Assembly (NCBI GenBank): GCA_946402785.1
Contig: CAMIXP010000076.1
Span: 1 to 6,490 of the forward strand
DNA from: an uncultured Caryophanales bacterium
Lineage (GTDB): Bacteria > Bacillota_I > Bacilli_A > RF39 > UBA660
DNA: 6,490 nucleotides
Reading direction: 5' to 3'
The stretch's first letter is position 1. Each line of letters begins with the position of its first letter. Made by a program: the position numbers and the translations under genes. The notes below the pieces were generated by a model. It was given only the letters and a program-made list of their open reading frames with translations, was not told where the DNA came from and did no database searches. Shown piece after piece: positions 1 to 6,078 of this stretch.

Positions 1-109
1 ATCACAACATAAGATAGATTTAACAAAATTCAATGATTTTAATATTAAATTAAAATCACAACATAAGATAGATTTAACAAAATTCAATGATTTTAATATT
101 AAATTAAAA
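1..109. repeat. Perfect tandem duplication, 54-bp period (1-55 = 55-109)
   Basis: Bases 1-55 are identical to bases 55-109, an offset of 54 with an exact match of 55 bases. The match ends at base 110 (g, against t at 56). The period is 18 codons, so the GH94 frame is not broken: the 18-residue unit starting SQHKID appears twice just before the conserved WDG motif. Because it sits exactly at the window edge and matches over 55 bases, it could be an assembly-graph artefact rather than genomic. Confidence 0.95.
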
Positions 110-892
110 GACAATTTAAATAAGAAAACTTGGGATGGAGATTATTACTTACGTGCCTTCTTCGATAATGGTGATAAATTAGGTAGCCATGAAAATGCAG
201 AATGTAAGATTGACTTAATCTCACAAAGTTTCGCAATCATCAGTGGAGTTGCTCCAAAGAATCATGCAGAATCTTGTATTAATGCGGTAGAAGAAAAATT
301 AGTAGATGATAAGAATAAAATCATTTGTCTATTAACGCCACCATTTGAAAAGACATTAAATAATCCAGGATACATTATGAATTATTCAAAAGGTATCCGT
401 GAAAACGGTGGACAATATACACATGCGGTTGCATGGTACTTAATGGCATTAATCAAAGCAGGATATCATGATAGAGCATATCGTTACTTCCAAATGATAA
501 ACCCAGCAAATCGTACAAAATCAACAAAAGATGTTGAACAGTATCAAGTAGAACCTTATGTAATTGCCGCAGATATCTATTCTTCTGAATCCTTCCCAGG
601 AAGAGGAGGATGGACTTGGTATACAGGTTCTGCTGGATGGTTCTATCGTGTAGGAATTCAAGATATCTTAGGTATTCATAAAACAGGAGATAAATTAACA
701 TTAATTCCAAAGATGCCAATCTCTTGGGATGGATTCAAAATGAAATATACATATATGGATACCATTTATGATATAGAAGTAAAGAAAGGTAAGAAAGAAG
801 AATTAAAACTAGATGGTAAGGCAGTATCCAATGAAATCATTACCTTAAAGAACGATAAGAAACCACATAAGATTGTTTTAGTCACAAAATAA
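2..892 (+). CDS. GH94-family beta-glucan phosphorylase / NdvB-like protein, C-terminal part (5' partial)
   Basis: The reading frame is open from base 2 to TAA at 890-892, giving 296 residues with the N-terminus outside the window. An ATG at 377 is internal, because family-conserved sequence continues in frame upstream of it. Seen motifs (residue 1 = codon 2-4): WDGDYYLRAFFD at 44-55, GSHENAECKID at 61-71, GIRENGGQYTHA at 131-142, VEPYV at 183-187 and GRGGWTWYTGSAGW at 200-213. These match the (alpha/alpha)6 catalytic domain of GH94 proteins, most closely the NdvB and 1,2-beta-oligoglucan phosphorylase type. The last ~75 residues fit the C-terminal beta-sandwich domain. GH94 enzymes phosphorolyse beta-glucosides to sugar 1-phosphate; in cyclic beta-1,2-glucan synthases the domain trims chain length. 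The family's general-acid Asp is expected in or near the WDGD stretch (inferred). Substrate cannot be decided without the N-terminus. Arg codons are mostly CGT (5 of 7), unlike pgi. Family call is strong; substrate is open. Confidence 0.9.
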   Translation, partial: SQHKIDLTKFNDFNIKLKSQHKIDLTKFNDFNIKLKDNLNKKTWDGDYYLRAFFDNGDKLGSHENAECKIDLISQSFAIISGVAPKNHAESCINAVEEKLVDDKNKIICLLTPPFEKTLNNPGYIMNYSKGIRENGGQYTHAVAWYLMALIKAGYHDRAYRYFQMINPANRTKSTKDVEQYQVEPYVIAADIYSSESFPGRGGWTWYTGSAGWFYRVGIQDILGIHKTGDKLTLIPKMPISWDGFKMKYTYMDTIYDIEVKKGKKEELKLDGKAVSNEIITLKNDKKPHKIVLVTK

Positions 893-917
893 AAAAGAAG
901 AGAAATCTTCTTTTTTT
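891..917 (+). terminator. Intrinsic terminator after the GH94 gene
   Basis: Bases 891-901 (aaaaaagaaga) pair perfectly with 906-916 around a GAAA loop at 902-905. The T-run 911-917 forms both the distal arm and the U-tract. The stem has few G-C pairs but 11 unbroken pairs, and it starts inside the TAA stop codon (890-892). It separates the GH94 gene from the next transcription unit. Confidence 0.8.
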
Positions 918-918
918 G

Positions 919-927
919 TGATATAAT
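919..927 (+). promoter_or_regulatory. Extended -10 promoter (TGATATAAT) for the gene at 948
   Basis: A TG at 919-920, one base, then a consensus TATAAT at 922-927 form an extended -10 element for the housekeeping sigma factor. At 17-bp spacing the -35 position (899-904, agagaa) falls in the terminator and does not match TTGACA, so the promoter probably depends on the TG extension. Transcription would start near 934, giving a leader of about 14 bases. GAGGTGAT at 937-944 is the ribosome binding site, 3 bases before the ATG. Confidence 0.7.
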
Positions 928-947
928 CAGGAAGTAGAGGTGATACC

Positions 948-1454
948 ATGGATTTACAAAAAGACAAATATATTATTGTAGAAATCATCCCAACTCATAG
1001 TAAAAAAGAAAATGGATTTATTGCACAAATCAGTGCATTAAAGTTAAAAGGATTAGAATTACAAGGAAGATTCGATTATCGTGTAGAAGATAAATTCATT
1101 GAAAATCCAGATCTTCGTAATATGATTCAATATGATAAACAAGCATTTACGTATGTAAACAATATCTATTTTATGTTGGAAAAATTCAAACAATGGGCAA
1201 AAGGATATCCTCTTATATTATTAGATGATACCTATACAAAACTATATCTAGAAGAATTAGATAACCCAATGGAATTAGTCTATCCTCATTTAGGTTTAGA
1301 ATATGAACCCTATGTATTTGAAAAGATCATGAAGAAGTATCAACTACAACCATCAGACCATTTAGTAGATTTAATCTATGAAGCCATTATTTTTGAAGGA
1401 AACAATCAAAAAGTAAAAAAGAAAAAAGAAGAAGAAAAACCAAAAGAGTCATAA
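948..1454 (+). CDS. Uncharacterised protein, possible degenerate DEDDh exonuclease-like domain
   Basis: I do not recognise a named gene for this 168-residue protein. Its layout resembles a small DEDDh 3'-5' exonuclease fold. KYIIVEIIPT at 7-16 sits where motif I (DxE) would be. FIAQISALKLKGLELQGRF at 24-42 reads like the following beta-hairpin. PLILLDDTYTKLYLEEL at 88-104 sits where motif II (hNxxFDxxFL) would be. SDHLVDLIYEAIIF at 136-149 sits where motif III (HxxxxD) would be. In this alignment all four acidic metal ligands are replaced (E12, I14, T97, I143) and only H138 may remain, so nuclease activity is not expected. The tail from 153 is a Lys/Glu-rich charged stretch. It has no signal peptide or membrane segment, so it is probably cytosolic. 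The start is supported by GAGGTGAT just upstream. It is a single-gene unit with its own promoter and terminator. The fold assignment is inference by eye; an unrelated fold is possible. Confidence 0.85.
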   Translation: MDLQKDKYIIVEIIPTHSKKENGFIAQISALKLKGLELQGRFDYRVEDKFIENPDLRNMIQYDKQAFTYVNNIYFMLEKFKQWAKGYPLILLDDTYTKLYLEELDNPMELVYPHLGLEYEPYVFEKIMKKYQLQPSDHLVDLIYEAIIFEGNNQKVKKKKEEEKPKES

Positions 1455-1480
1455 GGAGAAATACTTCTCCTTTTTCTTTT
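1453..1480 (+). terminator. Intrinsic terminator after the gene at 948-1454
   Basis: Bases 1453-1460 (aaggagaa) pair perfectly with 1465-1472 (ttctcctt) around the loop atac at 1461-1464. The T-rich tract tttttctttt runs through 1471-1480. The stem begins at the second base of the TAA stop (1452-1454). Confidence 0.82.
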
Positions 1481-1489
1481 GAAAAATTA

Positions 1490-1498
1490 TGATATAAT
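1490..1498 (+). promoter_or_regulatory. Extended -10 promoter (TGATATAAT) for the pgi operon
   Basis: TG at 1490-1491 and TATAAT at 1493-1498 give a consensus extended -10. The -35 position at 17-bp spacing (1470-1475) lies in the upstream terminator's T-tract and has no TTGACA-like match. The predicted start near 1505 gives a leader of about 17 bases. The ribosome binding site AGGAG at 1508-1512, within aggagagtgat, lies just before the ATG at 1522. Confidence 0.7.
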
Positions 1499-1521
1499 GA
1501 AACTAATAGGAGAGTGATACG

Positions 1522-2715
1522 ATGATAAAGTTTGATTTTACAACGTATGTAGATGCATGTATTGATCAAAATACAAAGAAAGAATTAATGACTAAGAAAG
1601 AAAAAATAGATAAACAATTAAATGAAAGTACCATGAATGGTTGGATGGATAGAATTGACGAAAACCTAGTATGGAAAATCAAAGAAACAGCTGCGTATAT
1701 TAAGAATAATTTCGATTGTTTAGTAGTAATTGGAATAGGTGGTTCTTTCTTGGGAAGTTATGCATTTGATCAAATGTTTAAATGTTATTTTAACAACAAA
1801 AACTTTGAAGTCATTTATGCAGGAACAACTCTTTCCAGTAGATATTTAGATGAATTAGTAAATTATTTAAAAGAGAAAAACTTTTGTATCAATGTGATTA
1901 GTAAAAGTGGTACAACCATGGAAACAACCATTACCTATCAAGTATTAAAAGACCTATTAAAAAGAAAATATGATGAAAATGAATGGAAGAGACATATCAT
2001 TGTAACAACCGATCAAGAAAAAGGAAAACTAAGAGAAGAAGTAAACCAAGAAGGATATCCATCTTTTGTTATACCTGATAATATCGGTGGAAGATATTCT
2101 TTTATGACACCAGCTCATTTATTACCATTAGCTGTCAATTATCATATCGATGAGATTGTAACAGGATACAATAGAGGAAAAAGATTAGATAACTATGCAT
2201 TTGAATATGCAGTTGTAAGAAACTGTCTATTCCAAAAACAAAAAATGGTAGAAAACTTCTGTGTATATGAAGAAAACATGCAACCATTTACAGAATGGTT
2301 AAAACAATTATTTGGAGAAACAGAAGGAAAAGAAGGAAAAGGAATCCTACCAACTTCTAACGTACATACAAGAGATCTACATTCTCTAGGACAATTTATT
2401 CAAGAAGGAAATAAAATTCTATTTGAAACCTTCATAAAAGTAGAAAAATCAAATCACTATATCGACTATAATGGAATGGATTTACATACCATTAATAATA
2501 TAGTAGAGGATTCTGTTATGAGAGCACACTTCAGTGGAAAGGTTCCATGTATCGAAATTACACTACAAGAATTAGATGAAGAAACAGTTGCTACTTTAAT
2601 TTATTTCTTCCAATTAGCTGCTGCTTACTCTGGATTCTTATTTGGAATTAATCCATTTAATCAACCAGGAGTAGAAGTGTATAAAAAAGAAGTGAGAGAA
2701 TCATTAGGAGCCTAA
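1522..2715 (+). CDS. pgi: Glucose-6-phosphate isomerase
   Basis: This enzyme interconverts glucose 6-phosphate and fructose 6-phosphate in the cytosol, at the entry of glycolysis and gluconeogenesis. Seen in the 397 residues: VVIGIGGSFLG at 68-78 and SKSGTT at 127-132 (sugar-phosphate binding), DNIGGRYSFMTP at 186-197 (close to PGI signature 1), LFGETEG at 263-269 with the catalytic Glu expected at 266, RDLHSLGQ at 284-291 with the conserved His287, and GFLFGINPFNQPGVEVYKK at 371-389, which fits PGI signature 2 with catalytic Lys388. All key residues are present, so it should be active. It is about 50 residues shorter than the ~450-residue Bacillus-type enzyme, with the shortening spread outside the motifs. 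Every Arg codon I read is AGA. It is first in a three-gene operon; the PAP2 gene starts 2 bases after its stop, with its ribosome binding site inside the pgi end. Confidence 0.97.
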   Translation: MIKFDFTTYVDACIDQNTKKELMTKKEKIDKQLNESTMNGWMDRIDENLVWKIKETAAYIKNNFDCLVVIGIGGSFLGSYAFDQMFKCYFNNKNFEVIYAGTTLSSRYLDELVNYLKEKNFCINVISKSGTTMETTITYQVLKDLLKRKYDENEWKRHIIVTTDQEKGKLREEVNQEGYPSFVIPDNIGGRYSFMTPAHLLPLAVNYHIDEIVTGYNRGKRLDNYAFEYAVVRNCLFQKQKMVENFCVYEENMQPFTEWLKQLFGETEGKEGKGILPTSNVHTRDLHSLGQFIQEGNKILFETFIKVEKSNHYIDYNGMDLHTINNIVEDSVMRAHFSGKVPCIEITLQELDEETVATLIYFFQLAAAYSGFLFGINPFNQPGVEVYKKEVRESLGA

Positions 2716-2717
2716 AC

Positions 2718-3326
2718 ATGAAGAAAAGATATTGGGTCGCATCCATTTGTCTCATTGCCTTTTTCATTCTATTGGTTCTAGTAGTAACCAATCAAATAGA
2801 GGCTTTTGATCAAACGATTTATCAAGTAGTTTATTCCATTCATAACAAACCAATCGATGCCTTTTTTACAACATTTACCCATATTGCAGATACTGTATCG
2901 GTAATCATCATTGTAGCCATTCTATTTGTATGCTTCAAGCCAAGAAAAGACAAAGTACATTTAATCTTTTCTTGTGCAACAACAGTCGCATTAAATCAAT
3001 TAGTAAAACGTATCATTATGAGACCTAGACCACCGATGGAAAGAAGATTAATTAAACAAGGAGGATATTCCTTCCCAAGTGGACACTCTATGATCTCTTT
3101 ATGTATCTGTGGATTACTTATGTATTTTGTGATTACAAAAGTAAAAAATAAAGCATTAAAAATAGGATTATGTATTCTTTTAACAATCATGATCCTATTA
3201 GTAGGTATTAGTAGAATCTATGTAGGAGTACATTATCCAAGTGATGTTTTAGGAGGCTATTTATTAACAATCGCTCTATTAATAGGAGATATTACTTATA
3301 TTAATAATCATTTTAAGGGGGAATAA
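2718..3326 (+). CDS. PAP2-family membrane phosphatase (lipid or undecaprenyl-pyrophosphate phosphatase-like)
   Basis: An integral membrane acid phosphatase of 202 residues. The PAP2 catalytic signature is complete. Motif 1 is K97-x6-R104-P105, motif 2 is P120-S-G-H123, and motif 3 is S165-R166-x5-H172-x3-D176, where His172 is the expected nucleophile and His123 the acid. Hydrophobic segments lie near 6-24, 58-73, 82-96, 124-140, 147-164 and 178-190, the six-helix layout of the BcrC/PgpB group with the active site facing outside. These enzymes dephosphorylate undecaprenyl pyrophosphate, phosphatidylglycerophosphate or phosphatidate, and sequence alone does not choose between them. AGGAG at 2706-2710, within the pgi 3' end, places the start 7 bases downstream and suggests translational coupling. 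The gap to the HAD gene is 2 bases. Confidence 0.93.
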   Translation: MKKRYWVASICLIAFFILLVLVVTNQIEAFDQTIYQVVYSIHNKPIDAFFTTFTHIADTVSVIIIVAILFVCFKPRKDKVHLIFSCATTVALNQLVKRIIMRPRPPMERRLIKQGGYSFPSGHSMISLCICGLLMYFVITKVKNKALKIGLCILLTIMILLVGISRIYVGVHYPSDVLGGYLLTIALLIGDITYINNHFKGE

Positions 3327-3328
3327 AA

Positions 3329-3991
3329 ATGATAAAACTATTCATTTCTAGTTTTGATAACACATTAATTGATGAAGAAGAAGCAATTCCAACATCCACG
3401 ATGTTTGAATTAGATCGAGTAAAACAAAAAGGAATCAAGTTTTGCGTCATCACAAATCGATTACCAGAAGATGTTTTATACTATAATCAAGATTATCCAT
3501 TTATTGACTATATCATTGCCTTAAACGGAGGAATCTTATTAGATGTAGTAAGAGGAAAACTAGATACCTTTCAAGCATTTACCAAAAAAGAATTAGGAGA
3601 TATTTTTACACAGTATGGGGGAAAAAAGATTTTGTTTTATACAAAAGATGCAGTAAGCACTGATATTCCACAAGAACCTGTGTATAAAATAGAAATTCAA
3701 GGAACAAAAAAAGTATTGATTCCGAATGTTAATTCTTCTATCTTTCAAAAAGACAAAGAAAAATATTTAGAAATTAGTAAGAATACCGTTTGGGATGCTC
3801 TATCAAAAATCAAAGAAAATGAAATGCTTGCAGTAATTGGAAATGAATCAGATGAAATCTTATTAGAAAAGATTCCAAAAACATATGTAGTAAGAAATGC
3901 TCCTAAGAGTTTAAAGGATAAAGCAAAACGTATGACAAAATCCAATAAACAAAAAGGAGTAGAAATTGTTTTAAAAGAAGAAATAAAATAA
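3329..3991 (+). CDS. Cof-like HAD-superfamily protein with degenerate catalytic motifs
   Basis: The 220-residue layout follows Cof/type IIB HAD phosphatases, which usually run 260-290 residues, so the cap looks small. Motif I should read DxDGTL, but here it is S8-F-D10-N-T-L13: the nucleophile Asp is Ser and only the second Asp remains. Motif II is FCVITNR at 38-44, with Thr42 and Arg44 kept. IALNGG at 63-68 is the usual cap-border NG. The motif III Lys expected before AL (157-158, in NTVWDAL) is absent. Motif IV GDxxND is G171-N-E-S-D175-E176, so its first Asp is Asn. The tail VVRNAPKSLKDKAK at 187-200 then KGVEIVL matches the Cof C-terminus. The fold is clear, but phosphatase activity by the usual mechanism is unlikely; a binding or regulatory role is inference. 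It is the last gene of the pgi operon, with AAGGGGGA at 3315-3322 as ribosome binding site. Confidence 0.88.
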   Translation: MIKLFISSFDNTLIDEEEAIPTSTMFELDRVKQKGIKFCVITNRLPEDVLYYNQDYPFIDYIIALNGGILLDVVRGKLDTFQAFTKKELGDIFTQYGGKKILFYTKDAVSTDIPQEPVYKIEIQGTKKVLIPNVNSSIFQKDKEKYLEISKNTVWDALSKIKENEMLAVIGNESDEILLEKIPKTYVVRNAPKSLKDKAKRMTKSNKQKGVEIVLKEEIK

Positions 3992-4013
3992 GGAGAAATC
4001 CTTATTTTTATTT
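3985..4013 (+). terminator. Intrinsic terminator after the pgi operon
   Basis: Bases 3985-3994 pair with 3999-4008 (10 perfect pairs) around a GAAA loop at 3995-3998. With one bulged base (4009), 3981-3984 can also pair with 4010-4013. The right arm runs into tttttattt. The TAA stop (3989-3991) lies wholly within the left arm. Confidence 0.8.
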
Positions 4014-4040
4014 GTAGTATCAATTAATAATTGATATAAT
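4012..4040 (+). promoter_or_regulatory. Extended -10 promoter (TGATATAAT) for the rluD-nagZ-like operon
   Basis: TG at 4032-4033 and TATAAT at 4035-4040 form an extended -10. TTGTAG at 4012-4017 is a weak -35 candidate (3 of 6 matches to TTGACA) with an exact 17-bp spacer, overlapping the end of the previous terminator. The expected start near 4047 gives a leader of about 20 bases. GAGGTGAT at 4056-4063 is the ribosome binding site, 3 bases before the ATG at 4067. Confidence 0.7.
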
Positions 4041-4066
4041 AAGACTTGTAAATGTGAGGTGATTCC

Positions 4067-4915
4067 ATGAAAATAATAGTGGAAAAAGAAGGAGAATTAT
4101 TAGACTATCTATATAATCATTTAGATATGCCTAAAAAAAGAGTAAAACAATATCTAACACACGGATCAATTTATGTTAATAATCATAAGACAACTCAATA
4201 TAATGAAAAGGTTGTTCCTGGTATGGAAATTGTCATTACAACAGATACCAAAGGACAAACAACATTACCATTTGATATCTTGTTTGAAGATGCTCACATT
4301 GTAGTAGTTAATAAACCAAGTGGCTTACTAACAATCGCAACAGAAAAAGAAAAAGAAAGAACTCTTTATCATTTAGTAAGAGAGTATTTGATTAGTAAGA
4401 ATAAAAATGCAAGAATCTTTATTGTTCACAGATTAGATAAAGATACCAGTGGAATTGTCATCTTCGCAAAAGATGAAAAAATTAAGAATACATTACAAGA
4501 ACATTGGAACGAATATGTTTCTTTAAGAGAATATGTTGCAGTTGTACATGGAAAAATGGAAAAAGAAAAAGATAGAATCGTACAATATCTAAAAGAAACA
4601 AAAACAAATCTTACCTATGTTGCTAGAAATAAAGATGGAAAAGAAGCCATTACAAACTACGAAGTATTAAAAGAATCCGATGATTATTCTCTATTAAAAA
4701 TAGAAATTGAAACAGGAAGAAAAAATCAAATTAGAGTTGCTATGTCTTCTATCCATCATCCAATTGTAGGAGATAAGAAATATGGAGATCCAAAAGATGG
4801 AGAAAATAGACTTTATTTACATGCCAATCGTTTAAAACTTTATTATCCAGAAATCAAAAAAGAATTATTATTTGAAACACAAACACCGAGTGAATTTAAA
4901 AGAATCATGAAATAA
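4067..4915 (+). CDS. RluA/RluD-family 23S rRNA (or tRNA) pseudouridine synthase
   Basis: This enzyme isomerises specific uridines in structured RNA to pseudouridine in the cytosol. Residues 1-58 form an S4-type RNA-binding domain, with KKRVKQYLTHGSIYVN at 23-38. The catalytic domain follows from about 70: VVVNKPSGLLT at 79-89, then HRLDKDTSGIVIFAK at 121-135 carrying the catalytic Asp124 of the RluA signature. ETGRKNQIRVAMSSI at 215-229 and HPIVGDKKYGD at 231-241 are the other conserved segments, the latter closing the active site. The 282-residue length is slightly short but complete for Gram-positive members. S4 plus HRLDKDTSG fits the RluD/YlyB/YjbO/YhcT group; which uridine is modified cannot be read from sequence, so no symbol is given. 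It is the first gene of its operon; the lipoprotein gene follows after 9 bases. Confidence 0.94.
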   Translation: MKIIVEKEGELLDYLYNHLDMPKKRVKQYLTHGSIYVNNHKTTQYNEKVVPGMEIVITTDTKGQTTLPFDILFEDAHIVVVNKPSGLLTIATEKEKERTLYHLVREYLISKNKNARIFIVHRLDKDTSGIVIFAKDEKIKNTLQEHWNEYVSLREYVAVVHGKMEKEKDRIVQYLKETKTNLTYVARNKDGKEAITNYEVLKESDDYSLLKIEIETGRKNQIRVAMSSIHHPIVGDKKYGDPKDGENRLYLHANRLKLYYPEIKKELLFETQTPSEFKRIMK

Positions 4916-4924
4916 GGTGAACAT

Positions 4925-6049
4925 ATGAAAAAGAAAATAGGACTATTAATTATACTTTTGTTGTGCTTAACACTTGGATGTACCCAAACAGAAGAAAAAG
5001 AACAGCCTACAAAAAAAGAATATACAGGAATTTTTCAAGAATATTATGCCCAAGCAGAAGAAACAGTAAAGAATATGACTCTAGAGGAAAAAGTAGGACA
5101 AGTGTTTTTAGTTCGTTATAATGTATCCGACGTAGAATACTGGAATGATTATTATCCAGGAGGATACATCTTATTTGCAAGAGATTTCCAAAACCATAAA
5201 AAAGATTCCATTACAGAAGAAATCAAACATGATCAAGAAATCAGTAAATATCCTTTGATCATCGGTGTCGATGAAGAAGGGGGAAATGTCACAAGAGTAA
5301 GTCGTTATATTGCTTACCGAGATACCAAGTTTAAATCTCCAAGAGCCTATTACGAAGAAGGTGGCTATGAACTACTAGAACAAATAGAAAAAGAAAAAGC
5401 AGAACTTCTTTTAAGTTTAGGAGTAAATCTAAATCTAGCACCAGTTGTCGATATTTCAACGAGTGAAGAAGATTTTATTTATGATAGAGCCTTTGGAAAA
5501 GGTACAGAAGAGACAACCGAATTTGCAAGAAACATGGTAAAGTATGCAAATGAAAATCATATTAATTCCTGTCTAAAGCATTTCCCTGGATATGGAAACA
5601 ATTTAGATACACATACAGATATTGCAATCGATGAAAGAAGCTATGAGAATTTTTTAGAAAATGATTTTAAACCTTTCCAAGCAGGAATTGAAGAAAAGGT
5701 ACCAAGTATTCTAGTAGCACATAATATCGTAAAATGTATTGACTCAGAATATCCTGCTTCATTAAGTAAAAAAGTAAACAAGGAGTTAAGAAATACATTA
5801 GGATTCACCGGAATTATCATGACAGATGACCTAGCAATGGATGCTGTAAAGAGTTATGTAGATGATGGAAAAGCCGCAACACAAGCTATGAATGCGGGAA
5901 ATGATATGATCATTACAAGCGACTTTGTTGCCATGAGAGACGAACTATTAAAGTCGATTGAGACGGGAGAATTAAAAGAAGAAACCATCAATGAAGCGGT
6001 TACTAAAGTCATCGCTTGGAAGTATTATAGTGGATTATTTAGCAAATAG
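4925..6049 (+). CDS. GH3-family NagZ-like beta-N-acetylhexosaminidase lipoprotein
   Basis: A lysine start (MKKK), a hydrophobic core at 5-18 and LTLGC with Cys19 form a lipoprotein signal peptide, so the mature protein is expected outside, anchored to the membrane. The rest is one GH3 N-terminal TIM barrel. MTLEEKVGQVF is at 51-61, IIGVDEEGGNVTRV at 112-125 has Asp116, NLNLAPVVDI is at 168-177, and DRAFGKG at 187-193 has Arg188. KHFPGYGNNLDTH at 218-230 gives Lys218-His219 and the Asp228/His230 acid-base dyad that marks NagZ. IIMTDDLAMDAV at 297-308 has the nucleophile Asp301. NagZ enzymes remove GlcNAc from MurNAc-containing wall fragments. At 374 residues it lacks the C-terminal domain of Bacillus NagZ. 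Two small departures from the usual motifs are Asn121 (usual EGGR) and Tyr223 (usual FPGHG). The ribosome binding site AAGGTGA (4914-4920) overlaps the preceding stop codon, so it is probably co-translated with the upstream gene. Confidence 0.93.
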   Translation: MKKKIGLLIILLLCLTLGCTQTEEKEQPTKKEYTGIFQEYYAQAEETVKNMTLEEKVGQVFLVRYNVSDVEYWNDYYPGGYILFARDFQNHKKDSITEEIKHDQEISKYPLIIGVDEEGGNVTRVSRYIAYRDTKFKSPRAYYEEGGYELLEQIEKEKAELLLSLGVNLNLAPVVDISTSEEDFIYDRAFGKGTEETTEFARNMVKYANENHINSCLKHFPGYGNNLDTHTDIAIDERSYENFLENDFKPFQAGIEEKVPSILVAHNIVKCIDSEYPASLSKKVNKELRNTLGFTGIIMTDDLAMDAVKSYVDDGKAATQAMNAGNDMIITSDFVAMRDELLKSIETGELKEETINEAVTKVIAWKYYSGLFSK

Positions 6050-6058
6050 TGATATAAT
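6050..6058 (+). promoter_or_regulatory. Extended -10 promoter (TGATATAAT) for the thioesterase gene
   Basis: TG at 6050-6051 and TATAAT at 6053-6058 start directly after the TAG stop of the lipoprotein gene (6047-6049). No terminator precedes it, so any -35 would lie inside the upstream coding sequence; the 17-bp position (6030-6035, gtggat) is poor. The predicted start near 6065 leaves about 14 bases of leader containing AAGGAGGT at 6066-6073. Read-through from the rluD-like operon is also possible. Confidence 0.65.
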
Positions 6059-6078
6059 GAATCAAAAGGAGGTCCAAT

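Noticed and set aside
38..49. Perfect palindrome tttaatattaaa (also in the second repeat copy)
   Set aside because: It lies inside coding sequence of very high AT content and encodes ordinary residues; an operator role is not supported.
453..719. Open frame on the minus strand opposite the GH94 gene
   Set aside because: It lies wholly within a conserved coding region, has no recognisable domain, and is best explained as a shadow of the AT-rich coding strand.
377..892. A separate 171-residue gene starting at ATG 377
   Set aside because: The same frame is open to base 2 and holds conserved GH94 motifs (WDG, GSxxNxECKID) upstream, so this ATG is internal.
1387..1569. Minus-strand frame across the 1454-1522 gap
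   Set aside because: It crosses a plus-strand terminator and promoter, and its Leu/Phe-rich product is the reverse of the Lys/Glu-rich tail of the gene at 948.
2996..4023. Minus-strand open frames opposite the PAP2 (2996-3190) and HAD (3745-4023) genes
   Set aside because: Both overlap well-supported plus-strand genes and have compositionally biased translations without motifs.
3992..4066. Possible riboswitch or small RNA in the longest intergenic gap (75 bases)
   Set aside because: The gap is fully accounted for by the terminator, an extended -10 promoter and a short leader with the ribosome binding site.
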